Of a stretch of DNA of 64,000 bases, positions 27,976-37,854 are shown one piece after another; position 1 is the stretch's first letter, and each line of letters opens with the position of its first letter. The notes under the pieces are model-generated. The model saw only the letters and a program-made list of their open reading frames with translations. It had not been told where the DNA came from and made no database searches. This stretch comes from Vibrio sp. FE10. GTDB taxonomy: Bacteria > Pseudomonadota > Gammaproteobacteria > Enterobacterales > Vibrionaceae. The stretch spans positions 372,001 to 436,000 of the forward strand of contig NZ_AP028067.1 in NCBI RefSeq assembly GCF_030297155.1. Direction: 5' to 3'. A program made the position numbers and the translations under genes.

Positions 27976-28137
27976 ATACCAATCGTAGTAAATAACTGGT
28001 CACCCTAACTGGTTAAAACGCTCGATAACTGCGTTAGAGATTTTGATTGTAGAATAACTACTTATCGAAAATCTCTGCCTTGTTCTCAAGCTTTTTTCCT
28101 GAGCTATTTCTGATCACTTACTTACTGTGATTGGTAT
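27976..28137. repeat. MITE-like element with terminal inverted repeats
   Basis: The ends ATACCAATCGTAGTAAATA (27976-27994) and the complement of 28119-28137 match at 16 of 19 positions, including the first nine. Inside, GAGATTTTGATTGTAG faces CTACTTATCGAAAATCTC, a second imperfect hairpin. The unit is about 162 bp, has no open frame and no obvious target duplication. From memory, similar sequences are dispersed in Vibrio genomes. No second copy lies in this window, so mobility is not shown here. Confidence 0.6.
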
Positions 28138-28158
28138 AACGCCTATGGGAAGGAAATC

Positions 28159-28926
28159 ATGGCATCAGAACAAAGAGCGATCTCAAGGTTAGTCGCTCAG
28201 TCAGGACAAATGTTATTGGCACACGGCGCCGAGAGCACACTGGTCGGTGACATTATGCGCCGAATCGGTATTGCTTGTGGGGTGAATGAGGTTGAAGTTG
28301 CACTGTCAGCCAATGCGTTGGTCGTGACAACAGTAATGGATGATCATTGTATAACGACGACTCGAAGCTGTGCTGATCGTGGCATTAATATGCGGGTGAT
28401 AACAGAGATTCAACGCGTGTGTATCATGATGGAGAAAGGGATTCTTGATTATGATTTAGCTTATAAGAAGATCCAAGGGATCAGTCCAGAACGTTATAAT
28501 CGTTGGTTGGTTGTCGTGATGATTGGATTATCGTGCGCCTCTTTTAGTCACCTTGCTGGCGGTGATTGGCAGGTCTTCATGATGACTTTTATCGCATCAG
28601 CTTGCGGCATGATCGTCAGACAAGAGATTGGTCATCGTCATTTTAACCCCTTATTAAACTTTGCTATCACAGCGTTTGTTACGACAACTATTTCAGCGCA
28701 AGCGGTTCTTTATAACATCGGTGGCCAGCCCACTATCGTGATGGCTTCTTCTGTGCTGATGCTTGTACCCGGTTTCCCTTTAATTAACTCTGTTGCGGAT
28801 ATGCTTAAAGGCCATATTAATATGGGGCTCGCACGCTTCACCATGGCCAGTTTATTAACGTTGGCGACAAGCTTAGGCATTGTTGCAGCGATGAGTCTTT
28901 CGGATGTGTGGGGGTGGGCAAGCTAA
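28159..28926 (+). CDS. yjjP: Threonine/serine exporter family, YjjP-like large subunit
   Basis: This is the YjjP half of the split ThrE-type exporter. In E. coli YjjPB exports succinate; relatives export threonine or serine. The 255-residue protein has a soluble N-terminal part (AISRLVAQSGQMLLAHGAESTLVGDIMRRIG). Five or so membrane helices follow from about residue 118, including MLVPGFPLINSVADML. AAGGAA precedes the ATG. Its stop overlaps the yjjB start by one base (TAATG), so the two subunits are coupled. The MITE-like element lies directly upstream. Confidence 0.9.
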   Translation: MASEQRAISRLVAQSGQMLLAHGAESTLVGDIMRRIGIACGVNEVEVALSANALVVTTVMDDHCITTTRSCADRGINMRVITEIQRVCIMMEKGILDYDLAYKKIQGISPERYNRWLVVVMIGLSCASFSHLAGGDWQVFMMTFIASACGMIVRQEIGHRHFNPLLNFAITAFVTTTISAQAVLYNIGGQPTIVMASSVLMLVPGFPLINSVADMLKGHINMGLARFTMASLLTLATSLGIVAAMSLSDVWGWAS

Positions 28927-29399
28927 TGACTATCTTTGAATTATTGGTAGGCCTTCTGAACGATATGTTTTTTGCAGCCATACCTGCCATCGGCTTTGCA
29001 TTGGTCTTTAATGTACCACAACGTGCGTTGATCTATTGTGCTCTCGGAGGATCCATTGGCCACGGTAGCCGTTACTTAATGATGCATTTCGGGATACCCA
29101 TTGAGTGGGCGACCTTCTTCGCGGCGACCATTGTCGGGATGATTGGGGTTCATTGGTCACACAAACTGTTGGCGCACCCAAAGGTATTTACCGTCGCCGC
29201 TTTGATTCCAATGGTTCCTGGAGTCTTCGCGTTCAAAGCGATGATCGCTATGGTCGAAATCAACAGGGCAGGGTATAACCCAGAATTGCTCGCCATGTTG
29301 ATGGAGAACTTCTTAAAATCGATGTTCATTATCGCGGGGCTAGCGGTTGGCTTGGCGGTGCCTGGGCTGTTATTCTATCGTCGTAGACCTATCGTGTAA
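28926..29399 (+). CDS. yjjB: Threonine/serine exporter family, YjjB-like small subunit
   Basis: This is the membrane partner of YjjP, 157 residues, with four to five helices and conserved IPMVPGVFAFKAMIAMVE near the middle. The frame opens at 28908, but the ATG at 28926 overlaps the yjjP stop and gives the family's usual N-terminus MTIFELLVGLLNDMFFAAIPA. Together the two genes form a transporter of small organic or amino acids; the substrate here is inferred. Confidence 0.9.
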   Translation: MTIFELLVGLLNDMFFAAIPAIGFALVFNVPQRALIYCALGGSIGHGSRYLMMHFGIPIEWATFFAATIVGMIGVHWSHKLLAHPKVFTVAALIPMVPGVFAFKAMIAMVEINRAGYNPELLAMLMENFLKSMFIIAGLAVGLAVPGLLFYRRRPIV

Positions 29400-29439
29400 C
29401 TTCAATTTCATTTTCAGGTAAGGACAGGACTTTCTATTT

Positions 29440-29919
29440 ATGATCATCAGTATGATAGCGGCAATGGCAAACAACCGTATAATTGGTAAAGATAATCAGA
29501 TGCCATGGCATTTACCTGCAGATTTTGCATGGTTTAAACGCTCAACGATGGGTAAGCCGGTAGTGATGGGGCGTAAGACCTATGATTCAATTGGCCGCCC
29601 TTTGCCAGGTCGATTGAATGTCGTAATTAGCCGCGATGAGAGCTTAGAGATTGAAGGAGTGACTACTGTGACTTCAATTGAACAAGCATTAGAACTTGTC
29701 AGTGACGTTGACGAAGTGATGATCATTGGTGGTGGCTCTATCTATGAAAGCTGTCTGCCTAAAGCTAATAAGCTCTATCTGACTTATATCGACCTCGAAG
29801 TTGATGGCGATACACAGTTCCCTAGTTGGGGAGAAGGTTGGAAGCAGAGCTTTAGCGAAACCTATCAAGCTGATGAGAAAAATAAACACAACATGGAGTT
29901 TGTGATTCTCGAGCGTTAA
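29440..29919 (+). CDS. folA: Dihydrofolate reductase
   Basis: FolA reduces dihydrofolate to tetrahydrofolate with NADPH and is the trimethoprim target. The 159-residue length is normal. The N-terminus MIISMIAAMANNRIIGKDNQ, the active-site MPWHLPADFAWFK (catalytic D28), VVMGRKTYDSIGRPLPGR and IGGGSIY are all present. It lies 40 bp after yjjB and may share its transcript. It is convergent with apaH, separated by a perfect hairpin and a 7-bp tandem repeat. Confidence 0.98.
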   Translation: MIISMIAAMANNRIIGKDNQMPWHLPADFAWFKRSTMGKPVVMGRKTYDSIGRPLPGRLNVVISRDESLEIEGVTTVTSIEQALELVSDVDEVMIIGGGSIYESCLPKANKLYLTYIDLEVDGDTQFPSWGEGWKQSFSETYQADEKNKHNMEFVILER

Positions 29920-29930
29920 GCTCTGAAATT

Positions 29931-29965
29931 AAAAATGTTTGCGTTACTGTAACAGTAACGCAAAC
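29931..29965. terminator. Hairpin between folA and apaH
   Basis: GTTTGCGTTACTGT (29937-29950) and ACAGTAACGCAAAC (29952-29965) are perfectly complementary around one base. On the - strand it is followed by ATTTTT, so it can terminate the apaH transcript. On + it is followed by TTCTCGTTTCT, a weaker end for folA. Confidence 0.8.
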
Positions 29966-30021
29966 TTCTCGTTTCTCGTTTCTCGTTTCTCGTTTCTCGT
30001 TTCTCGTTTCTCGTTTCTCTA
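29966..30021. repeat. Tandem 7-bp repeat at the apaH 3' end
   Basis: Seven exact copies of TTCTCGT (29966-30014) plus a partial eighth (TTCTCTA) lie immediately beside the hairpin. The partial copy contains the apaH stop codon (complement of CTA at 30019-30021). Copy number is likely to vary by slippage. Confidence 0.9.
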
Positions 30022-30822
30022 CAGAGCATCTTGAGTGAAAAACTTTTTATCTTCCCAGCGAAGTATCGTCAATTCTCCTCCCCAAACACATCCTGTATCT
30101 AAGCCAACCACATCTTTTCCTGAATAGCCTTCCAAGGCTGCCCAATGTCCAAACAACACGGTTTTTTCGAGTGTAATGCGCTGTGAAAGATCAAACCAAG
30201 GTATCAAAGGTTCATCCGTAATTTCATTGGGCGGCAGTTTGCAAGCCATGTCGAGTCGGCCATCGGGAGAGCAGAAGCGCATTCGAGTGAAGCTATTGAT
30301 CGCATAGCGATAACGTTCTATACCCTGCAACTCTTTGCTCCAGAGATCTGGCGTGTTGCTGTACATGTTCTCGATAAGCCATTGCCAACGGTCCGATGTG
30401 AGCAACGATGCTATTACTCGGTTCTCTGTCCGTGCTTGCTCTAAGTCCCATTGAGGTGAGATGCCCGCATGTGTCATAACAAACTCTGGGTGCTCTTGCA
30501 TCAAGGGTTGTTGTCTTAACCATTCCAGCAATTGGTCACGGTCTTCAGCATCAAGAATTGGTTGAGTCTTATCTTTTGGTTTGGCTGAAAAGAGGCCTAA
30601 GGATACAGCAAGTAGATGTAAATCATGGTTACCCAATACCACCTTCGCTGAACTGCCAAGGTTACGAACAAAACGTAACGTCTCTAAGGATTTAGGGCCA
30701 CGAGCAACTAAGTCTCCGGCGACCCATAACGTATCTTGTCGTTTGTCAAAGTTGATGGTTTCAAGCAGTAACTGAAGTTCGTCGAAGCATCCTTGGATGT
30801 CTCCGACAATATAATTCGACAC
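30019..30822 (-). CDS. apaH: Symmetrical bis(5'-nucleosyl)-tetraphosphatase
   Basis: ApaH cleaves Ap4A into two ADP and removes Np4 caps from RNA. The 267-residue protein has metallophosphatase motifs: VGDIQGCFDEL, WVAGDLVARGPKSLETL, VLGNHDLHLLA and FVMTHAGISPQWD. It is the last gene of the lptD-surA-pdxA-rsmA-apaG-apaH operon, an order shared with E. coli. Its stop codon lies inside the partial copy of the 7-bp tandem repeat. Confidence 0.98.
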   Translation of the reverse strand: MSNYIVGDIQGCFDELQLLLETINFDKRQDTLWVAGDLVARGPKSLETLRFVRNLGSSAKVVLGNHDLHLLAVSLGLFSAKPKDKTQPILDAEDRDQLLEWLRQQPLMQEHPEFVMTHAGISPQWDLEQARTENRVIASLLTSDRWQWLIENMYSNTPDLWSKELQGIERYRYAINSFTRMRFCSPDGRLDMACKLPPNEITDEPLIPWFDLSQRITLEKTVLFGHWAALEGYSGKDVVGLDTGCVWGGELTILRWEDKKFFTQDAL

Positions 30823-30853
30823 AGCATTTTCCTGTAAGTGGTAGAGATGTGTA

Positions 30854-31234
30854 CTAGTTAAGAATATTGGGGATAGCCAGCCTAAATGGGTCGACTTCTG
30901 TTATGAAATCAATGCCTTTATGATCGGTCATTACATAGTGTCCTTGCATAACGCCCACAGGGGTTTCGATGACGGTACCACTGGTATATGTGTATTCGTC
31001 ATTGGCTTCAATCACCGGCTGTTGTCCAACCACGCCATCACCTTCTATGGTGAGTTGTTTACCGTTAGAGTCGGTAATCAACCAGCGGCGAGACATAAGT
31101 TGTACCGTTGTTTTACTTAGGTTTTTGATGGTAATGATGTAAGCGAAAACGTAGCGATTCTTAGATGGCTCAGATTGTTCTTCAATATATTTAGAATGAA
31201 CCTGGCATTTGATACAAGGCGTAGATATATCCAT
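30854..31234 (-). CDS. apaG: Co2+/Mg2+ efflux protein ApaG
   Basis: ApaG is a small single-domain immunoglobulin-like protein first linked to cobalt resistance; its biochemical role is unsettled. The 126-residue sequence has [29 protein letters not shown] and the conserved [11 protein letters not shown] and [18 protein letters not shown]. It lies between rsmA and apaH. A hairpin upstream (31276-31313) may reduce read-through from rsmA. Confidence 0.97.
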   Translation of the reverse strand: MDISTPCIKCQVHSKYIEEQSEPSKNRYVFAYIITIKNLSKTTVQLMSRRWLITDSNGKQLTIEGDGVVGQQPVIEANDEYTYTSGTVIETPVGVMQGHYVMTDHKGIDFITEVDPFRLAIPNILN

Positions 31235-31275
31235 ATTCGCACCTTTTGTTGTTGGTATGCTTTAAGTATTACATA

Positions 31276-31313
31276 AAAAAATAGGCTCCTCACCGAAGTG
31301 TAGGAGCCTTTTT
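31276..31313 (-). terminator. Hairpin between rsmA and apaG
   Basis: AGGCTCCT / AGGAGCCT with an inner CAC-CGAA-GTG stem is followed by ATTTTTT on the - strand. On + it is followed by TTTTT. It looks like a real terminator inside the operon, so apaGH may be partly independent or depend on read-through. Confidence 0.75.
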
Positions 31314-31316
31314 CGA

Positions 31317-32132
31317 TTATTTGTCAGCGTTGTGACTGTCGTGCAACCAGTTCGCCATATCGACAAACTGTTCGAGAGTCAGGTTCTCAGGGCGCATGCC
31401 AGGGTTTACACCTAGCTCTTCAAGCACTTCCTTGTCGATTAGACTCTTATAGCAGTTACGTACTGTTTTACGACGTTGGTTAAAGCCTTCGCGACATACG
31501 CGATCTAACCACTTAAGATCTTTTGCAGGGTAAGGCAGTACTTCATAAGGCTGAAGGCGAACGACTGCTGAGTCTACTTTCGGTGGCGGAACAAATGCTG
31601 TTGGTGGCACTTCTAATACAGGAGTGACTTTACAGTAATATTGAGCCATAACCGTTAGACGACCGTAAGCTTTAGTGCCAGGGCCTGCTGCTAATCGGTT
31701 AACGACTTCTTTTTGAAGCATAAAGTGCATGTCTTGCACGTCTTTATGGAATTCAAAAAGGTGGAACATCAATGGTGTCGAGATGTTGTATGGCAAGTTA
31801 CCGAAGATACGTAGCTTGTTGTTTGGCTTAACAAGTTGTTCGAAATCGAACTTCATTGCATCACCTTCATAGATCGTTAACTTTTCAGCAAGATCAGGGT
31901 GATTACGCAGACGTTCAGCAAGATCTCTATCCAGTTCAATCACTGTGAACTTATCGACAAGCTTGCCAACAGGCTCAGTAATCGCACCAAGACCAGGACC
32001 GATTTCTACTAAGTTCTGGCCTGGAAGTGGGTTAATACTAGATACGATTCCATCAATAATGTATGGATCGTTAAGGAAGTTTTGACCAAAACGTTTACGC
32101 GCTTTGTGCCCTAAGTGGACATCATTTCTCAT
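31317..32132 (-). CDS. rsmA: 16S rRNA dimethyladenosine transferase
   Basis: RsmA (KsgA) dimethylates A1518 and A1519 of 16S rRNA late in 30S assembly. Loss gives kasugamycin resistance. The 271-residue protein has [18 protein letters not shown], the SAM motif [12 protein letters not shown], the catalytic NLPYNIST and the C-terminal [10 protein letters not shown]. Its start overlaps the pdxA stop by four bases (ATGA). Confidence 0.98.
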   Translation of the reverse strand: MRNDVHLGHKARKRFGQNFLNDPYIIDGIVSSINPLPGQNLVEIGPGLGAITEPVGKLVDKFTVIELDRDLAERLRNHPDLAEKLTIYEGDAMKFDFEQLVKPNNKLRIFGNLPYNISTPLMFHLFEFHKDVQDMHFMLQKEVVNRLAAGPGTKAYGRLTVMAQYYCKVTPVLEVPPTAFVPPPKVDSAVVRLQPYEVLPYPAKDLKWLDRVCREGFNQRRKTVRNCYKSLIDKEVLEELGVNPGMRPENLTLEQFVDMANWLHDSHNADK

Positions 32133-33118
32133 TGCTTTTTCTCTACTAATTCAATGGCGTGCGTGAGCGCTGTTCTAAAGCTCCCTGTATCGGCTTGGCC
32201 TTTCCCTGCCAAGTCTAAGGCGGTACCGTGATCGACTGATGTACGAATAAACGGTAAGCCAAGCGTGATGTTCACTGAGCGACCAAACCCTTTGTATTTC
32301 AATACCGGGAGTACTTGGTCGTGATACATACCTAAAACAGCATCTGCATCTTGCAAATATTTTTCATTAAAGATGGTGTCTGCTGGCAATGGGCCAACTA
32401 AATTAATACCATCTTTGTGGCGAATTTTTTCTAGCGTAGGGGTGATAGTTTCTATCTCTTCACGACCCAAACAACCATCTTCACCCGCATGTGGGTTCAA
32501 TCCACACACGTAAATAGTTGGTTTCTCTATAGCAAACTTTTCGACCAAATCTTTATGCAGAATAGCAATGATTTGCTCTAATCTGTCTTCGGTCACTGCT
32601 TGAGATACATAAGCTAGCGGGATGTGCGTTGTTACGAGAGCAACACGCAGCCCTTCTGTTGCCAACATCATCACGACAAGTGGAGTATTGGACTTCTCTG
32701 CAAAGAACTCGGTATGGCCACTAAAAGCAACGCCAGCTCGGTTAATTACACCCTTGTGAACAGGGCCGGTGACAATAGCATCAAATTCATCATTCATACA
32801 GCCAATTGCTGCGGTTTCTAATGTATTTAATACGTAGTGGCCGTTCGCTTCGTTAAGTTGACCCGCAACAGCGACTTCAGCGAGTGGAACATGTTTCACA
32901 ACCAATGTTCCGGAGCGTTGAGGTTGCTTGGGTGCTGTTGAGTCGTAGTCCAACAGCTCAACCTCGATCCCCAACATTTCAGCTCGCTCTGCTAGTAGGG
33001 TTTTGTCCGCACAAACTACGAGCTGATGTGGCCAGCTTTCTTGGGATAAGGCGAGAGTTAAATCTGGCCCAATTCCCGCGGGTTCACCTGCCGTAATGAC
33101 AAGGCGTTTAGTTGTCAT
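32129..33118 (-). CDS. pdxA: 4-hydroxythreonine-4-phosphate dehydrogenase
   Basis: PdxA carries out an NAD-dependent oxidation in pyridoxal 5'-phosphate synthesis. The protein has [24 protein letters not shown], the metal-binding histidines (including [12 protein letters not shown]) and [17 protein letters not shown]. The open frame runs to 33151. I chose 33118 because GAGG lies nine bases upstream and the resulting 329 residues equals the E. coli length. This start lies inside the end of surA, an 11-base overlap. Confidence 0.96.
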   Translation of the reverse strand: MTTKRLVITAGEPAGIGPDLTLALSQESWPHQLVVCADKTLLAERAEMLGIEVELLDYDSTAPKQPQRSGTLVVKHVPLAEVAVAGQLNEANGHYVLNTLETAAIGCMNDEFDAIVTGPVHKGVINRAGVAFSGHTEFFAEKSNTPLVVMMLATEGLRVALVTTHIPLAYVSQAVTEDRLEQIIAILHKDLVEKFAIEKPTIYVCGLNPHAGEDGCLGREEIETITPTLEKIRHKDGINLVGPLPADTIFNEKYLQDADAVLGMYHDQVLPVLKYKGFGRSVNITLGLPFIRTSVDHGTALDLAGKGQADTGSFRTALTHAIELVEKKQ

Positions 33119-34403
33119 CTTGGTCATCCTCAACCATTTCAACAAAGGCACTCGCTCTTACTTCTTGCAGCCAAGCGCCAGCTTCTTCGTTGAACTTACG
33201 GTTAAATAGAATTTGGTATGCTTTATTCTTTAAAGCTGAGTCTGTACGGTCTACTTCTCTGCGATCAAGCACTTCAACAATGTGCCAGCCATGAACCGTT
33301 TTGAATGGTGCACTGATTTTACCTTCAGGTAGTGTTTCCACTTGGTGCTTGAATTCAGGTACGTATAAATCAGGAGTTTGGTAACCTAGCTCACCATCTT
33401 GAACTGCTGAGCCTGGGTCTTGGCTGTATTGCTGCGCAAGTTCACCAAAGCTCGCTTCACCCGCGTTTACGCGACGAGTGATTTCTTCAAGCTGCTCTTT
33501 GGCACCGTCATCACTCAAGATAACCGTTGGTTTAATCAAAATATGACGTGCATTAACTTCGGTAACTGCAACGGTTTCCAAACCTTTTACGTCTTCAATT
33601 TTTAAAATATGGAAGCCAACCCCGCTTCGGAATGGACCGATGATGCTACCTTTATTTTGCATTTTGATTTGGTCTGCAAAAATCGTAGGCATCTCTTCTT
33701 TACGCATCCAACCCCAATCACCACCTTGCAGTGCTTTAGGGCCTTTAGAGTAAGTATAAGCCATGGTGCTGAAGTCTTTGCCGTTGTTTAGCTCTTCCAC
33801 TAAATCTGTCGCTTGTGCTTCTAATTCTTCTTTGGTTTGGTCATCATTGAATCGAAGTTGAATGTGGCCAATTTTGTATTGAACAGTCGCATTGGTTTCT
33901 TGCGCTAGGATATCCGCTAGGTTGTCTACTTCTGCAGGAAGAATGTTAATACGACGGCGAACCAAGGCATTGCGAGCTTCACTTGCTGCAATCTCTTTTC
34001 TTACTTGCTCACGAAATGCATTGTAGCTCAGGCCTTCTTCTGCAACGGATGCTGTCAGCTGAGCGACTGTCTGGTTGTTGTCTTTCGCAATGTCTTCGAT
34101 TGCTTGATCAAGTCGAGCATCATCAATACGAACACCGATACGTTCCGCTTCTTGAGTTTGAATCGTATCAATGATCAGCTTCTCTAGAACTTGCTCATTC
34201 AAGATATCTTGTGATGGCAGTGTTTGACCACTCTTCTTAGCGTTTGCGCGCAGTGTCTTCATTGAAGCGTCGATGTCACTTTGTAAGATAACGCCTTCGT
34301 TAACGATCACTCTTACGCTATCGAGCTCAACTGGTGCTGCGTAGCTCGTTGATACAGTGCAAGCTGCTGCGATAGCTATTAATGTGTGTTTCCACAATGT
34401 CAT
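33108..34403 (-). CDS. surA: Periplasmic chaperone/peptidyl-prolyl isomerase SurA
   Basis: SurA escorts outer-membrane proteins, including LptD, across the periplasm. A signal peptide ([22 protein letters not shown], about 22 residues) is followed by the chaperone N-domain. Two parvulin (PpiC) domains follow, seen in [11 protein letters not shown] ... [20 protein letters not shown] and [11 protein letters not shown] ... [16 protein letters not shown]. The C-terminal helix follows. The 431-residue length is normal. It lies 43 bases downstream of lptD, its client. Confidence 0.97.
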   Translation of the reverse strand: MTLWKHTLIAIAAACTVSTSYAAPVELDSVRVIVNEGVILQSDIDASMKTLRANAKKSGQTLPSQDILNEQVLEKLIIDTIQTQEAERIGVRIDDARLDQAIEDIAKDNNQTVAQLTASVAEEGLSYNAFREQVRKEIAASEARNALVRRRINILPAEVDNLADILAQETNATVQYKIGHIQLRFNDDQTKEELEAQATDLVEELNNGKDFSTMAYTYSKGPKALQGGDWGWMRKEEMPTIFADQIKMQNKGSIIGPFRSGVGFHILKIEDVKGLETVAVTEVNARHILIKPTVILSDDGAKEQLEEITRRVNAGEASFGELAQQYSQDPGSAVQDGELGYQTPDLYVPEFKHQVETLPEGKISAPFKTVHGWHIVEVLDRREVDRTDSALKNKAYQILFNRKFNEEAGAWLQEVRASAFVEMVEDDQDDN

Positions 34404-34446
34404 GTGTAATCCTTTATATTTACTGATTGTTTATCAATAAAGAAAA

Positions 34447-36789
34447 TTAGTTGTTTAAGAAGAATGGGCGACCATAGCTCAATGAGTTGTCTGAACTACT
34501 ATCCCCAACAGCACCTGAATCAGAGCCTAGGTTAGTACCAAAGCCAATAATACCGAAATTCACACCAAAGTTATTTTCATATTCAGGCGTAGTATTTGGG
34601 TCACTAATATTATTTGTCAGCTGGTTACTATACGTAAATCCGATATACCAACAATCCGATTTATAGTTCAAGCGAGCCAACCACTCTAGATTCTCTTGTG
34701 TGGTTAAATCATAGAAATATTGAGCACTAGCATTCCACTTCCGCGAAATCTGGTAAGCACCAAGTAAACCGGCTTGCGAGATACCATCTCTGGTTATTGA
34801 ACCAACATTGATACTTTCGCCTACATTATCCTCAATATATTCCTCTGTAACATAGCGATAGTTGGTTTGTATGTAGCCACCAGCAAAACGGTATTCTAAC
34901 GTACTGTTTGCAAGCTGCATCGCAGTGGTATCAATATCGTATTGCACTCCGCCATGGTAAAAAAGGTAATCATCGTAGTTGAAGTCCATTTCAATTGCCC
35001 AAGATGAATAATTAGTTTTTTCACTGGAGTCTTCGTTGCTTAAAGTTTGTTTTGTGTCTTTATCAAAATAGAAAATTTGACCAAAAGATATATTAAGTCG
35101 TTCTTTATATTCATCATCAAAGAAACGCGATGATGCACCGTAACTGACTTGGTTTGCCGCAGCTATGCGGTCTACGCCACTGTATTTACGGCTTCTGAAT
35201 AAACCATAGTAGTCAGTCTGCAAAAGCGTCGTATCGTAAAGACCAATTTCGCTTTGATCTTCTTCGGGCACATAAAGATACTGAACCTGAGGCTCTAACG
35301 TTTGTGTATAGTTACCTATAATCGTGGTATCTCTCTCCAAAACGATGCCAGCGTGGCTTCTAAATTCAGGAATAACACGACTGGTAGATTCTTCTAGTCC
35401 TTCATAATCTGAGCCACTACCTGTATCAACGCCATCAAGATCTTGCTGATAATAAGTACCAAGTAATCGAGCTTCTGTTGTCCAAGTACCCCAGGTGTTT
35501 CCAACCGGAATTGTAATGCCAGGTTCAACGTGTACACGCGTCGCAGATGGTTTACCAGAAGCATCGGTATCGAACATCGATACATGACTAATGAGGTCGA
35601 AATCTAGGTAATCCATGACCTCCGGAGCATAGTAGTTGTACTCAAGCTGTGGCATTAAACGATAAGGCAAATTATTTGTTGTATCGGTGAGGACTTGGAA
35701 ATCCCTTACAAGTACAGAAGCATCCCAGTTTTGAGAACGGTACGTTGCTTTACCTTCTTGAAGTAGTTGTCCATCTTCACGGTTACCGATTCCTGAGCTC
35801 ATATCCGTAAAGTAGTCAATATCACTGACTTTAGAGTAATCAATTTCGAACAACCAAGATTGTTGAAATATTCCTGAATGTTCTAGTTGGAAACCCCAAC
35901 GATCGCCTTCCTCTGTGTATTTTTGATCGTCTGGTAAATATTCAGACTCGATACTACCTGAACCGAAATCGCTCAAATATCTGAATTTATTGTTTAGTTG
36001 AGTGCCTCGTTCTTGCATGTACTTGAAGGTGGTTTCTAAATCGTAGTCTGGCGCTAAGTTCCAATAAACAGGAACTTCAGCTTCAAAACCATCACTAGAG
36101 CCGTAAGAAACGGTTGGATACAAGAAACCGGTTTTACGTGTGTCGCCGACTGGTACGGTTAAGTACGGTAAGTAAAATACTGGGACACTTTGAATTTCAA
36201 AACGTGGATTATAAAAAGTGGCTTGTTCTTCGTCTTGGTCGACGCTGATACTCGATGCTCTTAGTCGCCAAGCGTTATCACCAATAGGACAAGAGGTAAT
36301 CGAGCCATCTTCTATCTCATAAACCGCCTTGCCTGTTTTCGCAATATATACCGCATTCCCACGACCTGGTTCGCAAAGAAATTCATAGTCGGTATTTTCT
36401 AGCGTCATTTCATCGGTAGTGAGGTTATTGGTCGCCTTGTCTGATATAGACTTAATTTGACCGTCACTAAAGTTTACGTTGCCTTCAGCTACAACGATGT
36501 TTTCTTGTTGGTGAAGCGTTACATTATCAGCAAGGATTGTTTTATATCCTTGCGTAACTCTTACATCACCTGAATATATTGCCTTGTCACCATTGATAGC
36601 CTCTAAGCGATCTGATTCCACATGAGCGGGCAGTTGTGTCTCGTTTTCGGCAGCGGGTTCGATCAAGCATTGATCTATAGAGGGCATTTCCTGCACACTA
36701 CTATCGGTGATTGTTTCAGCTTGAGTTGTCGACACGTATAATGCCGTACTTATAGACGCGGCTAACAAGGTGCGGGAAAAAGATTGCAT
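34447..36789 (-). CDS. lptD: LPS assembly outer-membrane protein LptD
   Basis: LptD with LptE inserts lipopolysaccharide into the outer leaflet. The 780-residue protein has a signal peptide (about 1-24, ending TTQA), an LptA-like beta-jellyroll domain (about 55-130) and a large C-terminal beta barrel. Cysteines are C41, C139, C167 and C713. E. coli uses C31, C173 and the adjacent pair C724-C725 for disulfides. Here the C-terminal site reads KSDCWYIGF, so only one of the pair is present. It is the first gene of the operon and divergent from djlA. Confidence 0.97.
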   Translation of the reverse strand: MQSFSRTLLAASISTALYVSTTQAETITDSSVQEMPSIDQCLIEPAAENETQLPAHVESDRLEAINGDKAIYSGDVRVTQGYKTILADNVTLHQQENIVVAEGNVNFSDGQIKSISDKATNNLTTDEMTLENTDYEFLCEPGRGNAVYIAKTGKAVYEIEDGSITSCPIGDNAWRLRASSISVDQDEEQATFYNPRFEIQSVPVFYLPYLTVPVGDTRKTGFLYPTVSYGSSDGFEAEVPVYWNLAPDYDLETTFKYMQERGTQLNNKFRYLSDFGSGSIESEYLPDDQKYTEEGDRWGFQLEHSGIFQQSWLFEIDYSKVSDIDYFTDMSSGIGNREDGQLLQEGKATYRSQNWDASVLVRDFQVLTDTTNNLPYRLMPQLEYNYYAPEVMDYLDFDLISHVSMFDTDASGKPSATRVHVEPGITIPVGNTWGTWTTEARLLGTYYQQDLDGVDTGSGSDYEGLEESTSRVIPEFRSHAGIVLERDTTIIGNYTQTLEPQVQYLYVPEEDQSEIGLYDTTLLQTDYYGLFRSRKYSGVDRIAAANQVSYGASSRFFDDEYKERLNISFGQIFYFDKDTKQTLSNEDSSEKTNYSSWAIEMDFNYDDYLFYHGGVQYDIDTTAMQLANSTLEYRFAGGYIQTNYRYVTEEYIEDNVGESINVGSITRDGISQAGLLGAYQISRKWNASAQYFYDLTTQENLEWLARLNYKSDCWYIGFTYSNQLTNNISDPNTTPEYENNFGVNFGIIGFGTNLGSDSGAVGDSSSDNSLSYGRPFFLNN

Positions 36790-36938
36790 GAAGTTGAACT
36801 ATCCTGTGTCACTAGATGAAGGGTTGATCTAGTATCAATCCAATTAATAAAGCATTTTCCTTATGATAAAGGAATTATTAGCATTCAGCATCATCAGACA
36901 GCGTTACTCAGATAAAATTCATAGATAGAGAACACATA

Positions 36939-37793
36939 ATGCAAATATTTGGCAAAATTTTGGGCGCTTTTTTTGGCTTTTTATTTGGAGGTCCGCTTGG
37001 TTTAGTTTTTGGCCTATTTTTGGGACATCAATTTGATAAGGCTCGACGTTTAAACCAATCGGGGTTCAATAGTTCTGGTTTTGGTCGCGGACCAAGCCAA
37101 GCTGAAAGGCAAAACGAGTTCTTTAAAGCGGCTTTTGCGGTTATGGGACATGTTGCTAAAGCCAAGGGGCAAGTAACACCTGAAGAGATTCAGCTCGCTT
37201 CTACAATGATGGAGCGTATGAACCTGCACGGCGAACAGCGTAAAGCAGCGCAAGACGCGTTTCGTGACGGCAAAGAAAGTGACTTTCCGTTAAGCGATGT
37301 GCTTGAGCGTGTGAAGATCTCATCGGGCGGCCGCTTTGATCTTCTGCAGTTCTTTTTAGAGCTACAGGTATCGGCGGCATTTGCCGATGGAAGTCTGCAC
37401 CCAAGTGAGCGTCAGGTTCTTCATAAGATAGCGCAAGGGCTTGGATTCTCTTCAGAGCAACTAGAGCGTCGCTTGCAGATGCAAGAAGCGGCATTCCGAT
37501 TCCAACAGCAAGGCGGAAGTTTTGGTGGCCATCAAGGTCACGGGCAGTCATCTGGTTGGCAACAGGCTTCGCAACAAAACCAATTGGCCGATGCGTTTAA
37601 AGTTCTTGGTGTGAGTGAAAGTGCTGACGGTAAAGAAGTGAAGAAAGCTTACCGTAAACTGATGAATGAACATCACCCAGATAAATTGATGGCGAAGGGT
37701 TTACCGCCAGAGATGATGAACGTCGCCAAAGAGAAATCACAAGAAATTCAAAATGCTTACGATCTAATTAAGAAGGTCAAAGGCTTTAAGTAA
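36939..37793 (+). CDS. djlA: Co-chaperone DjlA
   Basis: DjlA is a membrane-anchored J-protein that stimulates DnaK. The 284-residue protein has an N-terminal glycine-rich transmembrane segment (GKILGAFFGFLFGGPLGLVFGLFLG) and a TerB-like central domain (about 55-190). A glutamine/glycine-rich linker leads to a C-terminal J domain with the HPD motif in NEHHPDKLM. It is divergent from lptD, as in E. coli. Confidence 0.97.
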   Translation: MQIFGKILGAFFGFLFGGPLGLVFGLFLGHQFDKARRLNQSGFNSSGFGRGPSQAERQNEFFKAAFAVMGHVAKAKGQVTPEEIQLASTMMERMNLHGEQRKAAQDAFRDGKESDFPLSDVLERVKISSGGRFDLLQFFLELQVSAAFADGSLHPSERQVLHKIAQGLGFSSEQLERRLQMQEAAFRFQQQGGSFGGHQGHGQSSGWQQASQQNQLADAFKVLGVSESADGKEVKKAYRKLMNEHHPDKLMAKGLPPEMMNVAKEKSQEIQNAYDLIKKVKGFK

Positions 37794-37854
37794 TAGAGCT
37801 ATCGTGAATTGTATTTAATGTGAAAAGCGTTTAGTTAAATTTAAAGGGAATTAT

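Larger units (their letters stand above)
27829..28158. other. Region between obgE and yjjP
   Basis: This 330-bp region holds the obgE terminator followed by a MITE-like repeat that ends about 20 bp before yjjP. I see no gene. Confidence 0.7.

Noticed and set aside
29966..30021. Short regular repeats as a CRISPR array
   Set aside because: The unit is only 7 bp with no spacers, so it is a simple tandem repeat.
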